The notes under the pieces: model-generated
Told to the model about the DNA's origin: nothing
What the model saw: the letters and a program-made list of their open reading frames with translations, nothing else
Databases searched by the model: none
From: Punica granatum
Taxonomy: Eukaryota > Streptophyta > Magnoliopsida > Myrtales > Lythraceae
Direction of reading: 5' to 3'
Length of the DNA stretch: 64,000 bases
Assembly (NCBI RefSeq): GCF_007655135.1
Contig: NC_045129.1
Location: forward strand, 19,814,274 to 19,878,273
Made by a program: the position numbers and the translations under genes
Shown: positions 1 to 10,257 of the stretch, in pieces
How positions within the stretch are numbered: the first letter of the stretch is position 1
Layout: each line of letters starts with the position of its first letter

Positions 1-614
1 CATAAAGGTAAAGGAAGAGATCTTATGGGATCCTCCAAATCAAGGATACGTCGATTCGACCCTATTCCGGGGCGAGTCTCGAACCTGGAGAGTCGAAGAG
101 AGTTTGCTTGTGTCGGAGGGTGCCGAACCACTACTCGGTGTAGCTTCACGGAGAAGTGTTGCCTTCTCTTTCGTGGTCGAGCCGACATTGTCCCCTAACT
201 TTTGCCTAGGCCGCGAGATGCGTGATAACCTAGCGAGGTATTTTATTTGATTTTTCTCACATGAATGCTCACCTTTTGCTACGATCTCCCGTGTTTGGGT
301 GAGATTGCACCCCTCGAATCCTCTGACTTTTGCCTAGGCCGCCCTTTGAGGGTTTTCGACCTAGTGAGGAAATGATTATGATCTCTTTTTGCCACGACTC
401 CCCTTTGCGGGATTTTAAGTCGTGCCACTCGTTCCCTAGCTTTGCCTAGGCCGCCTCGAGGAGGTTTTCGACCTAGCGGGAGAATTATTCTTTTTCTCTC
501 AAGAAGGTTTTGCACTGGAAAGATGGCGGGAGTTGGTACTCGTATATATGAACGGAAATGTTTTACAAACGAAACGGGTGCGAGGCTCGGCAAACGAAAG
601 GCAAATACGAATGA
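1..614 (-). other. 3' untranslated part of Tat pol copy 1 (A')
   Basis: This is the sense-downstream flank of the decayed pol copy, nearly identical to 24020-24634. It holds the same series of hairpins (CTAGG-type stems followed in sense by GCAAAAG) described at 24216-24500. One hairpin has a substitution here (CCC where the other copy has CAC, near 267) that breaks a stem pair. No coding sequence is seen. The polypurine tract and 3' LTR of this copy would lie left of the window. Confidence 0.7.
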
Positions 615-2271
615 TCAGGGATAATACTTCTTGATGGCGTCAGCGTTGACGGGAAGTGCGTTTTCGGTGCCGTCCATATCGCTCAAAATGATTGCTCCCC
701 CGGAGAAAGTCTCTTTAACGACAAGGGACCGTCGTATTTGTACGAGAACTTCCCTCGAGAATCGGGTGCGACATGTAAGACCTTTCTCAGGACAAGGTCA
801 CCAAGACTGAACTCTCGGTGACGGACCTTGGCGTTGAATGCTTGAGTCATCCTCTGTTGGTAGCATTGTCCGTGCATAGTGCCTTCAGCCTTTCGCATCA
901 ATGAGGTTTAATTGCTCGTAGCGTTGTCTTGCCCATTCTGCTTCCTCAAGTTCGGCCTCGGCAAGGATCCTCATGGAAGGGATTTCGACCTCAATTGGGA
1001 GGACTGCCTCCATGCCGTAGACCAGGGAGTACGGAGTCGCCCTAGTTGAAGTTCGTATGGATGTTCGGTACGCCAGGAGTGCATAGGGGAGCATCTCGTG
1101 CCAATCCTTGTAGTTCACCGTCATTTTTTCGATGATCTTCTTGATGTTCTTATTTGCCGCCTCCACCGCACCGTTCATTTGGGGACGATAGGGGGTGGAG
1201 TTGCGGTGTTGGATTTTGAATTGTGCACAGAGCTCGTCGATAAACCTTGTTGTTCAGATTCTTGGCGTTGTCCGTGATGATCGTTGCAGGGACCCCGTAC
1301 CGGGCAATGACGTCGCGTCTGAGAAAACGAGCCACGGCTTTTGCGGTGACTGACGCGAGAGTGATAGCCTCGATCCATTTGGTGAAGTAATCAATTGCTA
1401 CCAAGATGAAGAGGTGTCCGTTAGACGCTTTGGGTTGATCGGGCCAATCACGTCCATCCCCCATTGAGAAAGGCCACGGAGCTGTCATAGGGCGTAGCTC
1501 ATTGGGCGGCACTTTAATCTGATCGGCGTAAACCTGGCATCGGTGGCAATGCCTGACGTGCTTTACACAATCAGTCTCCATGGTGGACCAATAATAGCCT
1601 AAGCGCATAATCTTTTTAGCGAGCATGAGACCATTCATATGGGTCCACAATTTCCTCCGTGCACTTCCTCCATAAGACGTCGTGATTCATGTTCGTCGAT
1701 GCACCGGAGGAGCGTGGAGTCAAAGGAACGGCGGTAAAGTATCTCGCCACTCAGAAAGTAGTGTATCGCGAGGCATCTGAGCTTCTTTCGATCGCGGCGA
1801 TCGGTGAACGGCGGATATTGGCCCGTTGTAAGAAGTTTTTGATGTCTTCGTACCATGGCTTCGCTTCGGATGCTTCGATTGCGTTGCAATGGGTCGGGCC
1901 TTTGGCCACTTTGATTTCGAGAGGTTTGATGATGTTCCCCTCTGAGATGCTCGCCATAGATGCAAGTGTCGCGAGCGCGTCCGCGAACTGGTTCTTCGCG
2001 CGTGGAGTGTAGGTGAATGAGATCTTCCCAAAACTCTTTGCTAATTCCTCGAGGTACTCATGGTACGGGACTAACTTCGCGTCCTTTGTCTTCCATTGCC
2101 CCAGGGTTTGGAAGATTGTGAGCATGGAGTCACCGAATACCTCTAACTCCTTCACCTTGAAGTCGATTGCCGCTTGTAAACCGAGAATGCATGCCTCGTA
2201 CTCGGCCACATTATTGGTACAAGAGAAATCCACTTTTGCAGCGACCGGATAATGACGTTCGTGTGCGCACC
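615..2271 (-). pseudogene. pol: Ty3/gypsy Tat-lineage pol, 3' half (RNase H part and integrase), frameshifted
   Basis: Encodes, in several broken frames, the second part of the archaeal-type RNase H (NNVAEYEA and VFGDS motifs) and a full integrase with its HHCC zinc finger and the TDN and GAVEAANK catalytic motifs. Compared with the copy at 24635-26288 it carries about eight or nine one- or two-base indels, mostly in runs of one base (for example near 720, 895, 1243, 1430, 1461, 1639 and 1829), so no single frame spans the protein. Its 5' side is cut by an LTR at 2272. It would act in nuclear integration if intact; as written it cannot. Either it has decayed or the consensus is poor here. Confidence 0.9.
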
Positions 2272-3437
2272 CGAATTTAATCTCGTCGGGGCACGCGTGC
2301 GCGCGCCTAAGCAAACGCGCTTGGGAGTGTCCACCTTCCCGGGGACGCGCGACGGACGCACGTGAGAAGGAGTCGCCACTTACCATTTTAAGATCCGAAG
2401 GTCGAGGGCCGGCAAGTTACCCGGTCTAGGGGTACGAGGTACACCTAAATGCTAAGGCAATGGTCATGCGGAACCGAAAATTCTGGATTCGGGGTTTCTA
2501 TTACGTGCGGGCCTATATCCCGCACGCCCTTTCGGTACTCTAGCTTGCTAGGCTTGCCGATTTGTTTATTTACCGCGTGATTTAAGGTCGCACTTGACTC
2601 GCCCGTTTTGACACCGTAAAGTCGATGAATTAATCAAGTTGGGCTAAGAATCCGAAAGATGAGTAGGCTTGTGCATCGAGGAGTCGGTTCACTATCCTAG
2701 CATTACAGTTCATCGAACCGTGATGGTCGAATCCCTGCGTGAACCGAAGTCACGAGTATCCGAGTTTACTCACCCTTTGGTGGCGATAGACCAACTTAAC
2801 CGATCCGACACTCGGACCTCTCGCTCGCCGATCGAGGATCCTTACAAGTGCACGAATGAACATACAAATAGAATTCTTGCAATGTTCTCTCAACTAATTA
2901 CAAGGTATAATTGAATAAGTAAACGGATCCTGATCGGTTTGCATTGGGCCAATATTCCGCTCCGGCTCACCGAGTATTTCGAATAACCGATAAACAAATT
3001 AAGGCAACGCGGGCTGGAGGAGCCGGGGGTCGGGTCCGATCAATCCAACGTTTTCGGGAGAACCGGTCAGTTCTCACTGTATCCGATGGACCGATCGAGC
3101 TCCAGGGTGATATCTAAACCCGTTTCACGCGCTCAATCCAAATCCGCCTTCCACATAGGCTGCATTCGGAGTGTGAAGTGAATCAAGGCTAGATCCCATT
3201 CCGCACTCGGGTTGCACAGGGCACCTCAGTGAGTTAAGAGGCGTTGGACCTCGTGTTCGGTGTTTGGGGGCGTTGGACCCCGTGCGACACGTAACCTATG
3301 GGCTCGGGACCGAACCGCAATAAATCATCATAGGCAAAGACAAAACAGAAGAAAACTGATAAAACTGACATAATACAGACAATAATTGACAACTGTCGGT
3401 GAATACAGACAAATGGTGTATTAAGTCGAATGTACGT
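2272..3437 (-). mobile_element. LTR B' (partial, 3' portion)
   Basis: This is the sense 3' part of a family-1 LTR: its end reads TGCGCACA in sense and abuts pol sequence. It is the counterpart of 26289-27463. The 5 bases outside it (GTTCG, 2267-2271) differ by one base from the GTCCG at 35872-35876 that flanks the other side of the full copy B, so they are the remains of the target duplication. It is cut at 3438 by F1, after TACGT. It carries the conserved GGAGTCGCCA (sense TGGCGACTCC) at 2369-2378. Confidence 0.8.
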
Positions 3438-3551
3438 TGTACGGACCCGAATGTGGACTCTCGTCGGGGCCCGCATTGCGCGCTTTTGGATCGCGCGGCT
3501 TGAGAGTGTCCACCTTCCCGTGGGGACGCGTGACGGACACGCGTGAGAGAA

Positions 3552-3561
3552 GGAGTCGCCA
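3552..3561 (-). promoter_or_regulatory. PBS-like decamer in U5 of LTR F1
   Basis: In sense this reads TGGCGACTCC, identical to the first 10 nt of the tRNA-Arg primer binding site, about 120 nt inside the LTR end. The same decamer is found in the minus LTRs at 2369-2378, 17873-17882, 26397-26406 and 27578-27587, and in the plus LTRs at 12816-12825, 41420-41429, 50376-50385 and 61277-61286. Confidence 0.6.
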
Positions 3562-5949
3562 CTTATCATTTTACGACCCGTAGGTCGAGGGCGGATAAGT
3601 TACCCGAGTCTAGGGGTATGGAACACCTAGTTTGTCGTTAAGGCATTGATCTGTGCGGAACCGGAAAATCCGTGTTCGGGGGTTCATGTTACGTGCGGGG
3701 CTATATCCCGCACGCCCTTTCGGTACTCTGGTTTGCTAGGCTTGCATTTTTGTTTTATTTACCGCATGAATTAGGCTGCACTCGGCTCACACGTTTTGAC
3801 ACCGTAACTTCGATGAATTAAACGATGTCGGTGGAGAAGCTTAGAGAGAAGTAAACCCGTGTGTCGGGGAATTGGTTCACAATCTTGCGTTACAGTTCAT
3901 CGAACCATGGAGGTTGAATCCCTGCGTGAACCAAAACCGCGAGTTCTTGGATTTACTTGTATCTGGGCAAGCATTAGACCGATTCGATTAATTCGACTCT
4001 CGGACCGTTCGCTCACCGACTGGAATTCTTATAGAATAAATGTACAAAATAAAATCCTTACAATGCTCTCGAAAACAATAAATACAAATTACAAATGGCC
4101 GAATTCCAGTCGACTCGCGTTCGGTTATTATTCCACTCTAACTCACCGCGAGTTTAGGGAAAAAGACCGAAGAACTGAAATTCAATGGATGCTCTCACTG
4201 AATAGGGCGTTGGACCCTGTGAGTGTTGATTAGGGCGTTGAACCCTGTGGCTCGATGATTAGGGTGTTGAACCCTAATATTATTCGGCCTAGGGATCAAG
4301 CTCGACCCGTATGGCAAACAAGTGCGGAAAGATAACACGCAACATGTTAATAACAGACAAGGTGTTTTGTATTTACCGAATGTATGTGGATTAACAAGTT
4401 TATTAATCCAAAAGTGTTTTTGCAAGCAAATGCCATATGCTAAACAATCAAACACGTGCCAATGTTTTAGTATTCTACTTTTGTTGGAAATTTGGAAAAG
4501 AGAATCGAATATCATGTGTGTAGATTGCTTTATAGTGATTCGGTGTTGTGACACTGAATTACCACTGAATTGATCCAAACTTGTATTTTGACTCTAGATT
4601 TGGAACCTAGAGTTCCGCCTAACCATTTTCTAGGATTTGGTTAAGTCGAGTGAAATGATTAGTCCGATAACTGTATTTTGATACAGAATACCCAACTGAC
4701 ATCTTAAACTGCTCTAGGATGTCGGCGAATCACGAAATGATGTTCTTGCCCTTGATTTGAAATTTGTTTTCAGAAAAGGAGAACAACACAATAAGGATTT
4801 GAAAGTATGAGGGTTTTGAAAAGGGCATTAACACCGTTTTGTAATTCGTCGACTCGAGTTACAAATTAATGTCCAATTCGTGCAAAGTTATTTAAATGGA
4901 ATGAATTAACCGTGTGAACGTCCCGATTAACCCGTTCGTGGAATTAATGCTTAAGGTTATTGCCGAATACTTTAATTGTGAAAACGATTCGTGATTCGGC
5001 GACCAACACGAATCCGTAAGGATCGAGGATATTTGGTCCAATGACCGAAACTACCCTCGTAACCGAATGGACCCGAATGAGTCAACGATACCCGAATCCA
5101 TGCATGTTTTGTTTTGAAAAGACATGTAATCGATGTTTTAACATGGGAATCGTGGAAATATCGAAATTACACTTTCGTACAATCCGAGAAATGAATTAAA
5201 CTCGAAATAAGGAAATCATTCTTGATCCAAAAAGGGCCAAGAAGCCCTCGGCTTCACCTTGTCAAAGATGGCCGAATACTCTCATGGCTCGATTCAAATC
5301 ACAAAGAATTTCCTTGTCTTGGTTTAATCATTTTTCGCATGCTCAAACATCAAACATCATGAATAACACGTTTTGACAAAAGCCGGTATTACCATGATTT
5401 GATTAACTCATTTAAACATGCAAACATTCACAAACATGTTATTTAAGGAATCGATAAAATAATACCGGCTTCATGCATGCAAGAACAACAAAATAAACTC
5501 GGAAAATAACTTGGATCGGGCTAAGGAGACCAATCTTAACCCGAAAAGAGCAACTCAAGTCTCGGCCATCCCATTTAGAGACTTGGCCGTGAGCTCACTT
5601 GCCATTTCCGGGTCGGGATGGTCTTCCAAACAACAATCCAAACCTTTTTTCCGACATGCTAGCAAGTTATAAGGTAATACACATGCATAATATAACATGA
5701 AATTGCATAAAAGTTAAGTCTTGCAAGTTAAGTATGCATAAAATACCATAGTACTCCATAGCCATGCAAAAATATAAAAAGCCCTAACTCCTCTAAGTCA
5801 AGAGTGATTTACCTAGCCTCGGGATACGAGGAAAGAGTCGGGGAAGTGTTCGAGAGTCGGGTGACTCGGTTGAACGCTTGGAAGGATGCTCGGGTGCAAA
5901 GGATGCACGTTCGGGGAGCTAGGTGCACGGGGAATGCGGCTGGAATGCA

Positions 5950-6120
5950 CGGGAGGCGCGCGGCGTGCGCTGGGTGCGGGCAGGCGCGCGGGCGTCCAGG
6001 CGTGCGCGCGAGGCGCGCGGGCGTGCGCGGGGCGCGGGCGTGCGCGTGCGCGCGGCAGGCGCGAGGGGCGGGCGCGGGCGTGCGCGCGGGCGTGCGCGGG
6101 CGTGCGCGCGGCTGGCGCTG
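5950..6120 (-). repeat. GC-rich minisatellite inside LTR F1
   Basis: A run of imperfect short units built on GCGCGGGCGTGCGCG, nearly pure G, C and T on the plus strand. It lies just upstream (sense) of the conserved block containing the CGAGGCTAGG motif. The same LTR position in J holds a different GC-rich repeat. F1 and F2, otherwise almost identical, differ here in unit order and length by several bases. Confidence 0.8.
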
Positions 6121-6483
6121 GCGGGTCACTATTCACCGAGAGTAGCGTTTTCACCCGAAATGCACTATTTGACCTGAAACAATAATTTAAAGACTTCAAA
6201 TGGAAAAACCAATTTCACCAATGAACTCCATGGGTCCAAAATGAGTGGGATATGAAGTTTGAGAAATTTTGAGCTTAAGTCTGGATGATGAACATCGGCT
6301 TCCGACTTAAGAACTCAAGGCTCTCTTTTGATCTTTTAGGTTTTCTTTTCTCTTCCTTCTAAGGGCTGAAGTTTTCTGGTTCTTGAGTGTTCTTGGCTAT
6401 GGAGTTTGAGAGGATTTCTTGAAAGAGAAAGGTTAGAGAGAGTGTGTAAGAGGAGAAGTGATTATCTTAATCACTTTTGGGCC

Positions 6484-6490
6484 ATTTATA
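6484..6490 (-). promoter_or_regulatory. TATA box of LTR F1
   Basis: Sense CCTATAAATGG lies in the middle of the LTR, about 1.6 kb from its sense start, between AT-rich U3 sequence and a CT-rich stretch. F2 has the same element at 30507-30513. Other LTRs have a TATA-like element at the corresponding place. The transcription start would follow by roughly 30 nt, which is inferred. Confidence 0.5.
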
Positions 6491-8079
6491 GGCAAAGCTA
6501 ATGACACAATTAGCAAAAGCAAGTGCTCTTAACCCCCATGCTTAGAAAATATCAAGCCTCATCCTCTTCCATTGCATTAATGAAGAAGAGATAAGACATT
6601 GATGAGCATTGATGGAGGCTTGAGTGTTGTCTTCAAACTCTTGGATATTTTCAAGCAAGAGTGCAAGTTGGCTTCTTGCATTGAAGAAGAAGAAGAAGCT
6701 TCTAGAGTAAAGGGTGACTCATCTTGAGTAGCCCGTGGGTCCCACGACCGAAGAGGAGAAACCGGGAAAAAGCTCGGGTCTCGATTGATCGCGCATTCGA
6801 AGTTCGTGGTTTGAATTGAACGTCGAATTATCGATATACGCGAGGAAATGGATTTAATGAGTCCGAGATTGGCATTTTCCGTGAGAAATTGCCAAATGTC
6901 TGTATGAGGCTTGGAAGCCGGTTTTGCTCCTTTTATGCATTCAGAGCGAGGTTACCCACTTCTGACAGCATATCTTGTATATGCATCCCACGTCGGTCAT
7001 TTTGACATAAATTGTCAAATTACGTGGGCCCTTGTCCCTTAAGCCGGTAAATACAAATATGGAGCCGGAGATGTCCTAGGAGGCCGAAACTGGATTTCTC
7101 TGATTGCTTTCTGAGTTTCTTGGGCGATCCGGAGATTACTGCGATCTCTGTTTGCTGAGATCGGGCCTCTAAGGATATGAAAAGTGCATCTGAGACCCTT
7201 AAAGCACTGCTCGAGGGGTCTAGATGAGTTGTGTGATTCATTCCGACAATTCCACAATTAGCCTTGAGAAGGCTAGCATTGTGTAAGGTAAGCATCCGGC
7301 GTCAAGTTTCCCCAAAGAGGACCTCCGGATATGGATTTTCACTGAAAATGGCCTTTTGTGCCCCTCGGAGGTTACTTGGGAAACCGTGAAGGGTTTTGCT
7401 GTCTGTTTTGCCCAATTGCGTATGTCCGCTGGAGTTTTCAGGGCAATGTAATGTGAACTTCGTTTGCCGTAATTCCATCAGACCAGTCTCCGGTTACGCT
7501 CTTCCGAAGAAGGGTATGCCCGTTTTGTCATTCGGAAGTCATTCAGAGTGTCTGTATGGCTTCTAAAAGACAATATGAAGCATTGCTCGTGCTCTGTATG
7601 ATTGAGGGGCATGGCCGCATCTGATATTTGGAATTAACTTTTCTTCGAGAAACCGGCATTTTTGGACTTCCACTGAAAAGTTGTCTGTATACAGAAAGTT
7701 GTTCTGTATAGAGCAGATGATTTGCAAAATGCCTTTGGGGACACTTTTCATCTGTTTGGCATTGGAGTGGATTTTTGGGGTCGAATATTGGCTGTCTTCC
7801 GATGATCGAGCGAACTATCGGAAAATAGAACTGTCCGTGTGATATACTGAAAATGCCGGTTTTGGATATTGTTGAGCTCTCTAGTCACTCTATTACCCTT
7901 TGGTGACCCCTGGAGTCCTTCTGTCATATGCATGTGTCATTTGCCCGATTTTGCCGACTTGAGGATGAATAGTTATTTTATGCTCTGTTAAGTCGTTTTT
8001 CTGTATTATGCTCAGGTTGTGGCTTGGATCATTGTTGATGTCATCGTTTGGAAAGGTGAGCCAAAATGGGGTGCTGACA

Positions 8080-8235
8080 CACTGCAAAATCCATTTAGGT
8101 TTCCCGAGTACCATTCCAGTAACAAAAGGGCCCCTTTCACGGGGAATCTTGTGCTCATAGCTCATTTGGGAAAATGTTGACATCCGAGCTTCACACCACC
8201 CACTCCCAACAACCCCCAGGGGCTAGGAAATCATT
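8080..8235 (+). repeat. LTR block shared only by E and H
   Basis: This stretch, with AAAGGGCCCCTTT and GAGCTTCACACCAC, matches the reverse complement of part of 22262-22440 in LTR H. The corresponding places of G, B and C run directly from the surrounding LTR sequence without it. It marks E and H as one LTR subtype. Confidence 0.6.
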
Positions 8236-9210
8236 TCGGTTCGGACCAAGCAAGTCATACCGATCTCCCGAGTGACGTTTCAATGGTCACGAACGCTTCT
8301 CGACAAGCCTTCGGGACTCATTTTTGACAAACGGAGATCACAGTGGTCTCTGAACACATCAGAACACTCGGGAAACACTGAGAAAGCCCCGTTCGCGGAT
8401 TCCTAGGTCATCTTCGATTATCGATCTCCAACCAAGGTCGGTGGGTAAACCGTTCTGCCCTAAGCACAAAGCACACCGACACGAGCGGTACAGCACGTAG
8501 CGGCGCGAACATGCGATAGAAACGGACAACTTCGCTCCGATCATCCAAACGGAGCAAAACTGGCTTTTAAGTGCCCGGGCTACCCGAGCATTTACTTACA
8601 CGGAGCATGTCAATATTAGGCTCATTAAAATCGCATTTGCACATACATCGATAATTCGTCGTTCAAACGAGCCACGAAAATCAAACGTGCGACCAATCGA
8701 GCCCCGAGCTTCTTTCGGCTTTCTTTCTAGTCAAGTGGGACCCTTAAGCTAGCCAAGCCGAGCCGAGCCAAGCCAAGCCACAAGCCATGGCTTCTCTCTA
8801 GGGGTGGCTAAAAGCAAGCCAATTCTCTCCCATCCACCCATTTCAAAATATCTCTTACACCCCATCACTTCTCTTCTTCCATCTCCCATCAACTTTTCAA
8901 GACAACTTCCCCTCTCTAATCCCTCTTAAAAATTCGGATGCCCTAAGCACCCCCCTCTAATTGCACTTAAACTCACTAATTTGGCTCATTAAGGCATCCT
9001 ATAGGTGCCTAATTGCAAGACACTTTAATCACAACTCAACTTCCATCATCTCTCTAGCTTTCTCACTCTAGGAAATCCTCTCCAAGCCCTCTCAATGTTC
9101 AGCATTTTCCAGAAATCGTCCAGCTTTCCCTCAGCCCGAAACCAAAGCCGGTTTGCCCGAAAGCTCAACCATTTTCCGGCGACCGCCATCCAACCCGATC
9201 CAAACTTGAC

Positions 9211-9545
9211 CAAACATCATATCCCACACGTATTCAACCTCCCGAGTATATTTACGGTGTTAGTTTTGTCATTTGAAGTCATCTAGGTCCCGTTTCAGCC
9301 CAATCCAGATTCGGGTCCTTAGGGAGTTTCCCAGTTTCTAGGCGAGATCTTCCTTCCCGACTTATCCGAGCCTCAAACAAACTACATATCCCACATGTAT
9401 TCGACCTCCCGAGTCCATTTCCGGTGTTAGTTTTGTGATTTGAAGCTCCTAGCAGCCCGAACCAGCTCTGTCCAGAATCGGGCTCCCTAGACGGTTTCAC
9501 GGCTTCCCGGGCTTCTTCGACGCCATTCCTTCCCACGACCATGGC
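9211..9545 (+). repeat. 167-bp tandem duplication in LTR E
   Basis: Two imperfect copies, about 9211-9378 and 9379-9545, share CATATCCCACA, ACCTCCCGAGT and GGTGTTAGTTTTGT at a constant spacing of about 167 bases. It is not seen in the other LTRs of the window. Confidence 0.65.
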
Positions 9546-10029
9546 GAGTCGTGCCATCACTTTCTAAGGGTTCCTCATGACCCTCACTCTCCCCCGTGAC
9601 GAGGTGGTCACGTGCCGAGAGCCGCTCGACCGCGCAAGACCGCCCTTTTCACTCTTTTCCTTTACCGGGTTTCCACAGTTTTTTTATCGGTTTCTTTTTC
9701 ATTTCCAGTTCAAATCAGTCATGCGCATGCCACAAGCTGGTCACGAACATTTAGAGCAGTCCCTTAGGAGTCGGAGGAACTCGAGCCAGCTCGGTGCAAC
9801 ACCCGGAGCACCCTTTGCAGCCGTTTCAACCCAAACAACCCAGTCGGGTCTGTCCCTCTGATTTTCTTTTCTGACCGGAACTTTGCAGGAGTATACAGGT
9901 CAGCTCGGGTTGAATCTCACTACGAGCCACCTATCACCGTGATCCTCAATCAGTTAGGAGTCCAATGCCACCGACCTTGCATCAAAAGACCACCGGGAGC
10001 CTCCTGTGGAGCTGTTTCTTCATCGGATG

Positions 10030-10057
10030 CCAGTCGGGTCTGTTTTGACCCGACTGG
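10030..10057 (+). other. Perfect 11-bp hairpin in LTR E
   Basis: CCAGTCGGGTC, a 6-nt loop TGTTTT, then GACCCGACTGG. All 11 pairs are Watson-Crick. A related hairpin follows at 10233-10257. Confidence 0.75.
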
Positions 10058-10232
10058 GTCTGTCTTTTTTTACTGACCCTACTTTGTTTTTAATTTCCGG
10101 AAACTCTACGCGTGCTCTCCTCCCGAAACCACCGCAGACGCAATCCTTGGTCTCTTGGGAATCCAATGCAACTGGCCCCGTACGAAAATTCCATCCCGAT
10201 CAGCGGGTACAGCCCCGACAAGCCGGACTGCC

Positions 10233-10257
10233 AGTCGGGTCTGCTGCCGACCCGACT
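10233..10257 (+). other. 9-bp hairpin in LTR E
   Basis: AGTCGGGTC, a 7-nt loop TGCTGCC, then GACCCGACT. The same arm sequence is used as in the hairpin at 10030-10057 but with a different loop, and a third lone arm (CAGTCGGGTCTG) occurs near 9841. Confidence 0.7.

Larger units (their letters stand above)
3438..8079 (-). mobile_element. LTR F1 (family 2), unmatched flanks
   Basis: A complete 4.64-kb LTR reading TGTCAGCACCCCATTTTGGC at its sense start (8079 downward) and ending TCCGTACA in sense at 3438. It is the same type as the J LTRs. The lower flank is TACGT, but the upper flank is CACTG, so the ends do not carry one target duplication. It is nearly identical to F2 (27464-32101). No PBS or PPT adjoins either end, so it stands as a solo LTR whose two sides come from different events. 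It contains a TATA box near 6484 and a GC-rich minisatellite near 5950-6120. Confidence 0.85.
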
